From contig LNKV01000006.1 of the NCBI GenBank assembly GCA_001465935.1, positions 620,001 through 684,000 on the forward strand: DNA of 64,000 nucleotides. Direction: 5' to 3'. Below are positions 1 through 12,102 of this stretch, in pieces (within the stretch, counting starts at the first letter, position 1; every line of letters starts with the position of its first letter). The DNA is from Clarireedia homoeocarpa. Taxonomy: Eukaryota > Ascomycota > Leotiomycetes > Helotiales > Rutstroemiaceae. The translations under genes and the position numbers were made by a program. Below the pieces are notes generated by a model. It saw only the letters and a list, made by a program, of their open reading frames with translations. It did not search any database and was not told the DNA's origin.

Positions 1-1600
1 AGGAGAGGAGAGGGGTAGCAACGATGCACTAGTTAGCTTCTTGTCAAGAAGCTGGCAGAACTACGGACTACGATCGATGTTGAGTGATTCAACATAATCT
101 CCAATAGCCATACAATGATCTCGCATACGAGTAAGGGATAGCATGATAGCAATGCTAGACGAATAAATATCCAGATTTACGGGCACAACAGGTTTTATCA
201 AGTGAATCAATAATCCAGCATCCACGGTACCTCGGGGGTGGGGTACAGTAGGAGGTGTGTTCTTTGCTGTATGGTGATGTTTGTACGGGCGACCCTGGGA
301 GAAACACGAACCGCGACCCGGGAACACGATGAATGCGGGAATTCATACAGCTGCGTACACTATAAGACAGCGCCAACGTGTGAGCGGTTCATCGCAAGAT
401 CGAGATTTGAAGCTGTAGAGTACTTTATACATGGTAGCCAACAGCACCTCCACAGTACCTACAGTAGTAAATCCTACCTCTCACCCTACGTAGCCTTTCC
501 TTGCAGCGACTAGAGCAGCCATCAGCCCTCGCCTGGCCCACCAGCACTCAGCAGCGTCTATGATATCCACACCCACGACACCTACATGGCAGGCCCTTCG
601 TTTCTCCCTCGCGTTCCTGAACCGGGCAATAGCAAATTGCTGCTTCCGAAATCGACAAAACTGACGCGCTTCATCATACTCGTAACGCGGCGGAACTATT
701 GTGGCTGCCTTGGTTGCTGAGGCGCAGGTTGTTTGTTAGAACTAGTCGGTGGTTGGTGAGGGGCTCGCTCAGGGCTAGAGAGGCAAGGAGGGGTAAGTGG
801 AGTGTATCGATAACAATTCCTCGTGTCTTTCCGCGATCCTCTCTCTAGTCAGTCCACCAGGTCCGCCAAACGCAGTCCAGAAGCAAACCATCTCGCACAC
901 CTTCTATGACATAATCCTGACGGGTTATTGTGGAGAGGAGCGAGGTTGAGGTTGAGGTGAGGTTGTGGTGAGGTTGTGGCTGTGGCTGTGGTTGATATAT
1001 TGAGTTGTAAGGGTCCAGTCAGTCCAGCGAAAAGGAAGCCGGGGTTTGTTTGATAACAGCCGCCGATGACTTGTTTGCCTGGTGTTGCGAACTGGTCAAA
1101 GTGGTCAGACTGGTCAAACTGGCTCAGCACAACATGACCGACCAAGTAGAGAGATAGAGAGTACATAGATGACTCAGCATCTTTACTCAAAATTGATAGG
1201 TGACGCGCTAAAGGCCGTGTACCATAAACTTGCCGGTTGGCGGCCGAAGGCTTGACGATAGAGGTTGCTGGTCTCCCAAAAAAATCAAAGGGAGCATTTT
1301 GAAAAATCCCCCCCCCCCACTTAAAATTTATCGTACCCAACATTCAAAGCTTCCTTCAAACAAAGGACTTTCTTCTCCTTACTTCTGCTCAAATCCAATC
1401 TTTCGTCGACTCTCCCAAGGTCCATTCATCATACTCTATCTGTCTTCAAAGCGTGCGAAGAGCCAGGCGCACCAAATGCGAATGCGCCTCGCGCTCCTCC
1501 TGTAACAGCTTTAACCTGAATTATTTTTCCCGTGTTGCATCCTCTCCCTTGACTCCACCACCACCCCGCCTCGAGTCTGTCTACCTACAACATCATCAAC
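1..1600. other. Intergenic, upstream of importin beta-3
   Basis: No convincing coding region is visible. The short reading frames have no recognisable protein character. The stretch holds a G/T-rich low-complexity block around 940-990 built from GAGGTT/GTGGCT units, an 11-base C run near 1308-1318, and a CT-rich leader (about 1380-1600) typical of a fungal promoter and 5' UTR just before the importin start codon at 1601. The left gene neighbour lies outside the window. Confidence 0.6.
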
Positions 1601-4600
1601 ATGTCTGTTCTTCCCCCAGATGCACATGCAGAGCTCGCTCAACTGCTCTCTGCATTGCAGTCTCCCGACAACAATGTTCGTGCACAGGCAGAGGATCATT
1701 TGGCGAATAACTGGACTGCTACCAAACCTGAGATGCTATTGATGGGCTTGGTTGAACACATTCATGGGTCGAACGACGCAACGGTGAGGATAAATATCGG
1801 AATTCTGCTGTTTCTGTGGATGCACATTTACTGATCCGGATCAATCTACCAGACACGATCGTTTGCGTCTGTCATCTTCCGCAGGATAGCCTCGAAATCA
1901 CGCAAGTTAGATAACAACAACACCATCGAGCTATTCCTCGCCCTGCCCAGGGAACAAGCACATGCTATCAGATCAAAGTTGCTGGAAGCTTTGGGTGCTG
2001 AGAAGGAAACTACTGTGAGGAACAAGATTGGTGATGCAGTTGCTGAAATTGCCAGAGAGTACTCGGACAATAGTGTGTTTTTCACCAACAAAAATTTTGT
2101 GCAATGTGATGGAGGTGTTTTGTGTCTCTAACTTTGTGTAGGTGAACAATGGCCGGAGATATTGGGTGTTTTGTCGACTCTTAGTATGTCAACAGTGGCT
2201 GGGCAGAGAGAGATTGCGTACCGCATCTTTGCTACCACTCCAGGAATAATCGAAAAACAGCATGAGGATACAGTCCTTTCCGCTTTCACGAGAGGATTCA
2301 AAGATGATAACACAGCCGTGGGTCTATCGGTTCTCTTGGGTGCTTATGCATTACTGACGTACTTCTCAAGGTTCGTTTGGCAGCCATGGACGCATTCGCT
2401 TCATTCTTCTCGAGTCTCAACAAAAAGTCGCAGGTTAAATATTATGCCCTTATCCCAGAAGTGCTTTCGGTTCTACCACCTCTGAAGGAAGCTCAAGATT
2501 CTGACAGTCTTGCCACGGCAATGATTTCGCTCATGAACCTCGCTGAGGTTGCGCCGAAGATGTTCAAGCCATTGTTCAATAACTTAGTGACATTCTGTAT
2601 CGGGTTGATCCAAGACAAGGAGTTCACTGATTCGGCGCGTCAAAACGCTCTCGAATTGATGGCGACTTTCGCAGACTACGCCCCAGGAATGGTCAAGAAA
2701 GACCCTAGTTTTACTAGCGACATGATCACTCAATGTTTGAGCCTCATGACGGATATTGGAGCTGATGATGACGACGCGGCGGAATGGAATGCTTCAGATG
2801 ATGTGCGGACCCCTAAGAAATCGATTGGCTGTAAACGCTGACCTGAAACAGATGGACCCTGAAGAAAGTGACTTGAACCACGTTGCTGGCGAGCAATGTA
2901 TGGATCGATTGGCAAATAAGCTTGGAGGTTCGGTAATTCTGGCACCCACATTCAACTGGCTTCCAAGAATGATGCTCTCCGATGCATGGAGGGATAGACA
3001 TGCGGCTTTAATGGCAATCTCTGCAATCTCGGAAGGCTGCAGAGACTTGATGATAGGAGAATTAAACAAAGTGTTGGAGCTTGTCGTTCCAGCTTTGAGA
3101 GATCCACATCCTCGGGTGCGTTGGGCCGGATGCAATGCCTTGGGTCAGATGAGTACAGATTTCGCGGGAACCATGCAGGAGAAGTACCACCAGGTTGTCG
3201 TACCCGCCATCATTCCGGTTCTCAAGAGTCCTGAGCCGCGTGTTCAAGCCCATGCCGCTGCAGCCCTCGTCAATTTCTGCGAAGAAGCAGAGAAGACCAC
3301 TCTCGAACCTTATCTAGATGACCTATTGACCAATCTCTTTCAACTCCTACAAAGCGAAAAGAGATACGTGCAGGAGCAGGCTCTCTCGACCATCGCAACG
3401 ATCGCTGATTCAGCCGAAGCTGCATTCTCAAAGTACTACGATACTCTGATGCCATTACTATTCAACGTATTGCAACAAGAGAGCACAAAGGAACTTCGCC
3501 TACTCCGCGCAAAGGCTATGGAATGTGCCACCCTCATTGCTCTTGCCGTCGGAAAGGAAAGATTGGGTGGAGATGCGATGAACTTGGTGCAGTTGCTAGC
3601 TACCATTCAACAAGGCATTGTAGATCCTGATGATCCACAAGCTCAATACCTTATGCACTGCTGGGGACGAATGTGCAGAGTTTTGGGTTCTGACTTCCTT
3701 CCTTTCTTACCTAGTGTCATGCCTCCTCTTATGGAGCTGGCTCGCGCCAAGGCCGATATTCAGCTTCTCGACGACGAGGACGATGTTGAAGCAGTTCAGC
3801 AGCAAGAGGGCTGGGAGCTTGTTCCTCTCAAGGGAAAGGTTATTGGTATCAAGACAAGCACCCTTGATGACAAACATATGGCTATTGAGCTCCTTGTTGT
3901 CTATGCTCAGGTTCTGGAGGGAGCATTCGCTCCGTATGTTGCCGAGGTCATGGAAAACATCGCTTTGCCAGGTCTAGCATTCTTTTTCCACGACCCTGTC
4001 CGCGTGGTTTCCGCAAAGTGTGTGCCACAACTCCTCAATTCTTACAAGAAGGCATTTGGTGTTGAATCATCTCAGTTACAGGGTCTCTGGAACGGTACCA
4101 TCATCAAGATCCTTGAGGTACTTAGTGCTGAACCAGCAATCGACACCCTCGCTGAGATGTATCAATGCTTTTACGAATCCGTTGAAGTTATGGGTAAAAA
4201 TTGTCTTTCAGAACAACACATGCAACTATTTATGGATTCTGCTCACTCTGCTTTGGAAGATTACAAAGATCGTGTAGTGGTTAGAGCCGAAGAGCGGGCT
4301 GAAGCGAACCGAGAAGAAGGTGATGAAGAATCTGAGGAGGTTCTTTTCGCGATTGAAGACGACCAAACGCTGCTCTCTGACATGAACAAGGCATTCCATT
4401 GCATCTTCAAAAACCACGGCCCTGCATTCCTACCATCGTGGGAACGCCTGCAAACTACATATGCATCTTTCCTCATCAGCGAAGATCCCACACAAAGACA
4501 ATGGGGTCTGTGCATTATCGACGATGTCCTCGAATTCTGTGGTGAATTGAGTTGGAAGTACAGCGAAAGCATCATGAAACCTTTGATTGCCGGATGTCAA

Positions 4601-5181
4601 GACCCCGCACCCGCTAATCGTCAAGCTGCTGCTTACGGCATCGGTGTTGCAGCACAAAAAGGTGGGCCACAGTGGTCTCAATTTGTGGGCGGCGCCATTG
4701 AACTGTTGTTTAACGCCACCCAAGTTCCTAACGCAAGGGCTGATGATGACGTCTACGCAACTGAGAATGCCTGCGCAGCTATTGCTAAGGTCTTACATTT
4801 CAACCCAACAAATGTCCCAAACCCACAACAAGTCATTAATGCATGGATTGATACTTTACCCGTTGTGAACGATGAAGAAGCCGCACCTTATGCATATGCT
4901 TTCCTTTCACAATTGATTGAGCAGTAAGTTCTTGATCAAGCGTAAAATCCCCCCTTGCCATGACTGACATTCATAGACAAAACCCGGCCGTTACCTCGCA
5001 AGCACCTAAAGTGTTTGCTTTCGTCGCCCAGGCCTTGGAAGCCGAGACATTGCAAGGCGCTACCGCGAACAGAATTGTTGAGACAACCAAGGCACTCCTC
5101 CGGATGGCAGGATTAGACCCAGGCCAACTACTGCTGCAGCTTGCACCAGAAACTCAACAGACAGTCCGCGCATACTTTTGA
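1601..5181 (+). CDS. Importin subunit beta-3 (Kap121/Pse1/IPO5 family karyopherin)
   Basis: Nuclear import receptor that carries cargo such as ribosomal proteins and histones through the pore and releases it on Ran-GTP binding. I place six exons: 1601-1783, 1853-2072, 2142-2317, 2371-2802, 2852-4923 and 4977-5181. All introns are GT-AG, 49-69 bp, and the exons sum to 3288 nt, giving 1095 residues, very close to the usual size of this family. The translation shows the N-terminal pattern PPDAHAELAQLL, TRSFASVIFRR after intron 1, an acidic loop (GADDDDAAEWNASDD), the family signature DLNHVAGEQCMDRLA, then continuous helical HEAT repeats to the C-terminus. The start has an A at -3 (CAACATG). Family assignment is from recognised sequence patterns; Kap121/IPO5 fits better than Kap123/IPO4 because of the WN...HVAGEQ block. 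Confidence 0.93.
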
Positions 5182-7637
5182 TGATTTCTTTGATACAGGG
5201 TTGGGATTTACAATTTGTATGGGAGACGAAGGATATGGTGTGAGCAACGATGATAGAACGATACCATGTGAGCACGTATATTTCCGGATTTGTCTTGGGA
5301 TGGGGGGAAGGTGTTGGCTGGTCATCATCATTTAAAGTCATCTTTGACAGGCATAGCGAAGAAGAAGGGCGTAGTTTGCGAGGATGGATAGGAATGATTA
5401 AATTCAATTGGGGAAAGAACAGGAATGTGTGAAGATTAAGCGGCGAAACTGTTTCCTTTTGTATGTCAGATCAGAATATATCGCCGAGGTGGTAGTGAAG
5501 TTTCGAGTCGAGACAAGCCAAATTCAAAAGCCGAAGTGTTCAACAAATCTTCTAAATGACGATAATCCAAACCTGCAACCACAGGGACGAAATAGGTGGG
5601 ATCATCAGCTGGGCGGCAAAGATTAGTGAAATGTGCGAAAACCGCTCATAACTAGGTGATACTCAGTTACTCCTGGGAACCTTTTGTCACACAAGCAAAG
5701 TCCAATCAATCGCGGCTGTTACATAAAATGGATTAGACAAGAAAAATGACACATTTGACTAAGTTACTGGCAGACAAAGCGAAGATAAACAACTTATTGC
5801 GGAAATAGCGACAACACAGTACAGTAGGACAGGAAGAGCAAGAGCGGGGGTGGGATGGGGCACGCGGGTAGAAGCTGGCTACCATTTCCACGGGTTCATC
5901 CATGTGATCTTAATATAGCCATGCGATTCTTACGATAACCCATGATTCCCATGACCTGGAACGGCAAAGTGTATGTGCATTCGAGATGACTATGGAACGG
6001 ACGTAAGGCAGAAACATCTGAAGTGGGCCGGTCCAATGAAAATGCGCTGTGTGGAATGCGACCTGTTGGAAATACAGTCAGATACTCGCAATAGATAATT
6101 GTTCAGCTGCGAGGCAAGGAATGAGGGGGAGGGGCTTGACATTGGGGTACAGTGGCGTAGCGTAGAATAGAACGTGAGGCTCGGATTTCGAGTTTGGAAG
6201 GCCGGGAATCGTTCCATGTTGCAACTTGTACGAGCACTGTGTGATGGGAATTTATGATATTCGTTACCCCAGCCCATCAAACTGTTGTAAGATTTATATT
6301 GTGTCTTGCTCACGAGGCACATGTTGAGGATTTGCAACGGTCTGTCAACATCTTTCCTAGCCTGGTACTACGACAAGCTTGTGAAAAGCCTTCAACTGCA
6401 CCCTTTTCATCTGGTGATACCTGTTACACCCATACGACCTCTTCTCGTTAGTCGAACCCAGCGACCTTCCTCGAAGGTAGCATCTATCTGCCACAATTCC
6501 CGGAGTCTCATGACCGACCTATCAAAGCATCGGGAAATATTGACAGCAGCAGCTTGTTTCCTTCAACAATATCAAGACGAGGGCTATCGGCCGTGTTACA
6601 CCGCATCTGGGTGAATCCAAAAAAGCAAAAACGTTCCTTAGTTATTACGGATACCACGGATACTCTTCAACAACACCATTTGACATAACCTGAATAGTAG
6701 GGCAATCACGGACGAGCATTCAGATCTATCAGTATTATCCTATCGTCGACTACATCAAAGCTCGAAGACTCACCCGAAGCCGAAGAACAAGGTCTCTCTT
6801 TCGAGGCTGTCATTCATCGCTGCCGCTCACACAAATAAAAACAGCCGAGCTTTTTAGTGCTACCCGTTGATGCCGGAAGGTTACGGTACAATAGAACTAC
6901 GAGTACATACTCACTGCCTACCGACTCTACGACCACAACCATCATCGGCTCGATAGGAGTAGAAGTGCACTTGCTCTTCACTACTAGGTGTAGCAGTGCA
7001 AACAGCGAACAGCGAGCAGCAAGCAGCAAACAGCAAACGCCAGTGCGAGTACGTCTCATGCTAGATGCTAACAAGTTACTCTATTTTACCTCTGACTCGC
7101 AAACGCCCCCGTCCGCACAGAGCATCGCAAAGTAAATCCCCTGTCGCATTCACATCCACCATCCTTATTCGCATTATCCTATATTCTCTACGTTCCCTAT
7201 ATCCACTACCCGGTACTACGCATATGCGACTACTTTGAAAATCAATAGACGCACCACGAAAGCTCTGATATAGTGGCCTGGCTGTGGCGAAAGATATCAT
7301 ATTCGAATCCAAAGTCAAAACTTGCCTCGACCTCTTAAATATTGCTCCACTATCGGGGCCCCCGCTGGTTTTATTCCCGAACGCAATCAGCTCCTCGACA
7401 ACCCCCCAAAAAGGACTCCGACAATATTTCCCTCGCAAGAAACAAAAAAATAGAGGAATTTCGGAGCGTCTTCTTGCATGCGACAGATGATTGCGACGTT
7501 TGAGAATAATGGCATCGAACTCGGCGAGTTCCTAATTCAATCAATACAAAAGTTTTCGGGTCCTTGAGTGAAAGGGTGAGGGCGAAAGGGAAAGGGTTCA
7601 ATTTCTCGAATAGGGTTGAGGGGCAGATGTGGACATC
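5182..7637. other. Intergenic and wc-1 promoter/5' leader
   Basis: Separates the importin stop from the wc-1 start. No credible gene was found on either strand; the frames of 60-120 codons lack codon and protein character. The last several hundred bases before 7638 are probably promoter and long 5' leader of wc-1. That leader contains a 29-codon upstream ORF (7478-7567) and the four-codon ORF at 7627-7641 listed separately. A CAG/AGC-rich patch sits at about 7000-7040. Confidence 0.5.
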
Positions 7638-7641
7638 ATGA
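7627..7641 (+). promoter_or_regulatory. Four-codon upstream ORF overlapping the wc-1 start
   Basis: The sequence ATGTGGACATCATGA encodes Met-Trp-Thr-Ser-stop. Its TGA (7639-7641) overlaps the main wc-1 ATG (7638-7640) in the form ATGA. Scanning ribosomes would meet this ATG (7627) 11 bases before the real start. The layout is that of a termination-reinitiation or leaky-scanning control point. It is visible in the sequence; its effect on translation is inferred and depends on where transcription starts. Confidence 0.55.
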
Positions 7642-7760
7642 ACAACTTCTTTGGTACACAGCTGTCGCAGGAAGACCTGCAGCGTCGGGTCGCTCAACGC
7701 AGGTCTTTATCGAGATCGATAAGCACGCCGCAAGCTCGACAGCAGCAACAGCACCACCAC

Positions 7761-7804
<44 letters not shown>

Positions 7805-10800
7805 GCAGGTGCAATCACGACACCAGTCTCCGATGCAATCCCCGGTTTCTACAATGAGCATGGGCAATATGATGGGTGGAGGAGACACTTTGGACGATAT
7901 TATTATGCAGAACAATAATGAGATGCAACGGCGGCAGAGTTATTCACAAACTTACTCGCAGGATAATGATCGAAGATCCTCGATGTTGGAATTTGGTGCT
8001 AGCGATGCCGGTTTAAATGGGTATCAGTTCGGCGACCCAACGACGACGACAGAACATTCGCATCTACGACGACAGTCGACGGGCGAATTAGATATTGGCA
8101 TGGGCTTTGGAAACATAGGTTCCGGGATGAATATGCAGATGGGACAGATGGGATATTCCAATGGTATGCAGTCAAATATGATGCCTATGGATACAGTAAA
8201 CGGATACTCGTCGGAACTATCGGCAAGCATGGTACCTGGCATGATGGGTTACGTTCCTATGGGTATGGATGGTATGTCTCAAGCCATGTCCCAGAGCTCG
8301 ACGCCGATGAGTATGTTTGCGCCGAACAGTTTTACACCTACGTATGGTTCAAACGGTATGGATCCCATGAGTTCTGATTTCTTAATGCCAAATCAAGATG
8401 GCTTAAGAGGTCTCTCAAATGATGGCAATAATGAGAACGACGACATGATCCCGTCGGTACCAGGTCTCACTTTACACGATAATGTCATCGGTCACTCGCC
8501 CGCTAGTATGACGAACATTGGCCAGAATATCGTTGACTACAATTCTCCCCCACCTTCAGCGTTACTCTCCAATAATGGCGTCCAATCAAATTCGAGCCTT
8601 ATGCCTGTGAATGCGCCAACACCGCCGACTTTGAAAGACGTTGACCCGAAACCAGAGCCACCTTCGTCGGCTCTAGCGATCTATTCAAGTACTGGATTCG
8701 ATATGCTTGGTGCGTTAATGCGAGTCGCTACAAGGAAAAACCCTGTCGTACAAATTGGTGCGGTCGACTTGTCTTGCGCTTTCGTTGTCTGCAACTTAGA
8801 CGAACCGGATTGTCCCATCATATATGTTTCTGACGTTTTCGAGCGACTGACCGGGTACTCGCGGCATGAAGTTTTGGGCCGAAACTGTCGATTCCTCCAA
8901 TCTCCAGATGGAAAAATACAGGCTGGCATGATGAGAAACCATACTGATAATAATGCTGTCTACGAACTGAAGAAAAGTATAGAGGAAAGAAAAGAAGCTC
9001 AGCAAAGCATTATCAATTACCGGAAAGGGGGTCAGCCATTTTTAAACCTGCTGACGATGATACCTATCGCGGCAAACGATACAGATCCCACTTTGCGCTT
9101 AGTCGTCGGGTTCCAAGTCGATGTTGTATTGAAACCGGACAGTGTCGACGTGGACGGAAATGGTGGAAACTATGCAATTAATTACAAGCAGGGTACATTA
9201 CCACCATACGTGTGGCAACCACCACAGCCAGCAAACAGAACAGTAGATGCTGGACAAACTATCAGTCGAGACGATGTTTCTGCAGTTCTGAACTCGTTTG
9301 AGAACGGCAGCGATCCGGAACTTACGAAGAGAATGTGGGATAAGGTACTACTAGAAAACACGGACGATGTTGTTCATGTTCTCTCCCTAAAAGGACTCTT
9401 CCTCTACCTTTCGCCATCATGCCGACAGGTCCTGGAATACGATTCATCGGAATTAGTCGGAACTGCCTTATCGTCTGTCTGTCATCCTAGTGACATTGTC
9501 CCTGTTACTCGAGAATTGAAGGATACGTCTACTGGAGCGACGGTAAACGTAGTGTTTCGCATTCGTCGCAAGAACAGTGGTTATACGTGGTTTGAAAGCC
9601 ATGGCTCTTTATGTGTGGAGCAAGGCAAAGGTCGAAAATGCATTATCATGGTAGGTAGAGAAAGGCCCGTGTATGCCCTCAACCGCACCGACATGACCAA
9701 ATCCGGAGGGTTCGGTGAAAATGAGTTATGGACAAAGATTTCCACATCCGGCATGTTTTTGTTCGTATCATCTCACGTACGTCCACTATTGGATCGCCAG
9801 CCGGACGAGCTTATCGGCACGAGCATACAAGCCTTAATGCGAGCTGATTCTAAGGTCGAGTTTGGTCGTGCGCTCGAGAAGGCAAGAACAGGAAAGATTG
9901 TGACGTATAGGCATGAAATTTTGAATAAGCGAGGTCTAGTTCTACAAGCCCAAACATCACTATATCCAGGAGATGCCTCTGAAGGACAAAAACCTACTTT
10001 CCTTGTCGCGCAAACACGATTCATCAAATCCTCCTCTCGAACTGTGGCACCTGCGTCGGGGGCCAATACCCCACATTTCCTTGCGAAATCCATTATTCCA
10101 ACAAACAAACCCAGCATGCCCACTGAAGCAACCACAACCAGCCTTTCCTCGGGTACTTCGCAGTCTGATCCGCATCATGAAATGATGTCTCCTGGCTCTT
10201 CTACATATGGCCCAGTTACTCAAGCTGGAGGCGGTGGACTTCCAATCGGATCTCAAGATGTAGCTTTGGCATCTGAGGACAATATTTTCGACGAGTTAAA
10301 AACTACTCGTTGCACAAGCTGGCAATATGAACTTCGACAGATGGAAAAGAGCAATCGATTACTGGCGGAAGAACTAGCGACATTATTATCAGCCAAAAAG
10401 AAACGCAAGCGAAGAAAGGGAGCGGGTAACCTACAGAGAGATTGTGCCAACTGCCATACAAAAAATACCCCGGAATGGAGAAGAGGACCTAGTGGAAACA
10501 GAGATCTGTGCAACAGTTGTGGGTTAAGGTGGGCGAAGCAGGTGAGTCCTGATGGTTCTGATGCACCATTGACAATTACTACTACTACTCGATCATCATC
10601 CTCCTCCACATCGCGAGGTTGAGAATTTCATGACATATTCACTGTCATGTATCGATATCATTCGATAAAAAAAGATCGACGGGCCAAGGTGCCCTTTTCT
10701 TTCAAAATATCGTAGGCACTTAGCTGCTTCACGCCCTGTTCTATTAGTTTTGTTTGCTATATTTATTTTGTGTTGTATTGTATCATACAAAAACCTTGCG

Positions 10801-11167
10801 CTGTCGACTAACTCGAAATCTTTGTGTCATTTCTGTTCAGACTGGTCGCGTATCTCCCCGTACATCAAGTCGTGGTGGCACAATCAAGAATGATGAAGCA
10901 ACGAGCAAAAAATCCAATTCCCCGATTCATTCGTCGCCGTTGCAGAAAGAACTCTCACAGTCCAATACACCGAAACAGAATCTTAGCCCGGGTATCGACA
11001 ATGCGAACAATGGTGGGGCGAAGGGAAGTGGAACGGCGATTCCAGCAAGTCTTGGGGGGAGGACGACGCAGGAGAGTATGCCGGTTCATAAAAAAAGTCT
11101 GGGGTTTAACGAGGGGGGAAAGTCCGGAATCACGAGTATTAGTGAGGGGAAGGAGATAGATCCATGA
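7638..11167 (+). CDS. wc-1: White Collar-1 blue-light receptor / GATA transcription factor
   Basis: Flavin-binding photoreceptor and DNA-binding subunit of the White Collar complex, which drives light responses and the circadian clock. Two exons, 7638-10541 and 10841-11167, give 1076 residues. Order of domains: N-terminal polyglutamine stretch (about residues 36-57), Met/Ser/Asn-rich segment, LOV/PAS-A domain (about 350-490) with the photoactive motif GRNCRFLQ (Cys near 417), PAS-B (about 566-670), PAS-C (about 695-795), basic cluster KKKRKRRKG (about 921-930) and a GATA finger starting CANCHTKNTPEWRRGP (about 936-965). The reading MNNFFGTQLS from 7638 resembles the Neurospora WC-1 start; the earlier ATG at 7627 stops after four codons. 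The 299 bp intron sits directly after WAKQ of the finger, has a CTAAC branch site near its 3' end, and restores the expected TGRVSPR continuation. Confidence 0.95.
7737..7809 (+). repeat. CAG/CAA repeat encoding polyglutamine in WC-1
   Basis: A run of CAG, CAA and CAC codons gives a Gln-rich block interrupted by three His, ending in about 16 uninterrupted Gln codons. Pure CAG runs of this kind are prone to length change by slippage. Neurospora WC-1 has a comparable N-terminal polyQ stretch (established knowledge). Confidence 0.85.
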
Positions 11168-12102
11168 GTTTGGTTGAGACGTTAGGAAAGGGGAAGTTCA
11201 GTAGAGAGTGTGTTGAGAAGAGAAACATTTTTCGGGTGCGGATATAATGGATTGCGGAGGGGATATCATTAGGTTAAATGGATCTGATTGGGACTAACAT
11301 GGATGAATAGAGAGAACGCAACGACTTTGGGATGGACTGGGATGACGGGTAGATTGGCCCGCCGGATGTATGTGGTTTATTATATATACCGTCATGGACA
11401 CAAGAAAAATTTCCTGATTATTGGAGGTGTTGTGGGGGAGGTGGCGCTAATGAATTTTCCTTTTTGTCTGTGATTAAATGGTCGATACATTGTGGGTATG
11501 ATGATTGCTCCATTTAGCTCGATTTTATTTGGTTCGGCGTTAGTGTGGTTGTTGTTTGGTTGATCTGGAACGAGAAGGAGGGTGGAAAGGAAGTGATTGG
11601 AACGCGAAAGGGAGGTTCTTTTGTGTTGGGTTACGAGGGAGGGTAGTTGAATGTATTGCCAGCTAGGTAATTGTGGTGAACTGGATCACAGAGACATACA
11701 TGGAAGGAGGGGTAGTGGGACTTTATTATGGAGATATGAAATAAAAAAGCAATTTAAATCAAAGTATGATGCATTGGGTTGAATGTAGGGTGTGGGTGGG
11801 TGATTGGGAGATAGAAGAGATGAGTATAGAGGCCTGACAGAGGTGGGTTGAATGAAAGTATGGCATTAGGACGGGGATAGATCCAGATATGTGATATGTG
11901 AAGGCGTGAGGTTTTGTGGTGTCTAAATCCATCGAACTGGCTCTCCCAAGTGGGACAGGACGTTCGTATATAAGAGTAGGTGTTGGAAACAAGGATCGGT
12001 TAGTTCATCGCATGGAAAGGAGAGACTGCCTGCACTGTTTTGGTGATGTTATGAAGTCAAACTTTTATTCTCTTTATTTACTATTTTGCATACGAAGGAT
12101 GA
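11168..12102. other. Intergenic between convergent wc-1 and unknown membrane protein gene
   Basis: Both flanking genes end here, so this is 3' UTR and terminator sequence. It is G/T-rich with no open frame of coding quality. Nothing else is recognised. Confidence 0.55.

Noticed and set aside
1..513. Several 60-90 codon frames at the left edge
   Set aside because: Overlapping on both strands with no protein character; any real gene there would need sequence outside the window.
7629..7640. In-frame extension of wc-1 from a GTG at 7629
   Set aside because: Nuclear fungal genes normally start at ATG. The ATG at 7638 gives the expected MNN start.
7636..7915. Antisense frames rich in Ala or Cys across the CAG repeat
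   Set aside because: Composition is a direct consequence of reading the CAG/CAA repeat in reverse.
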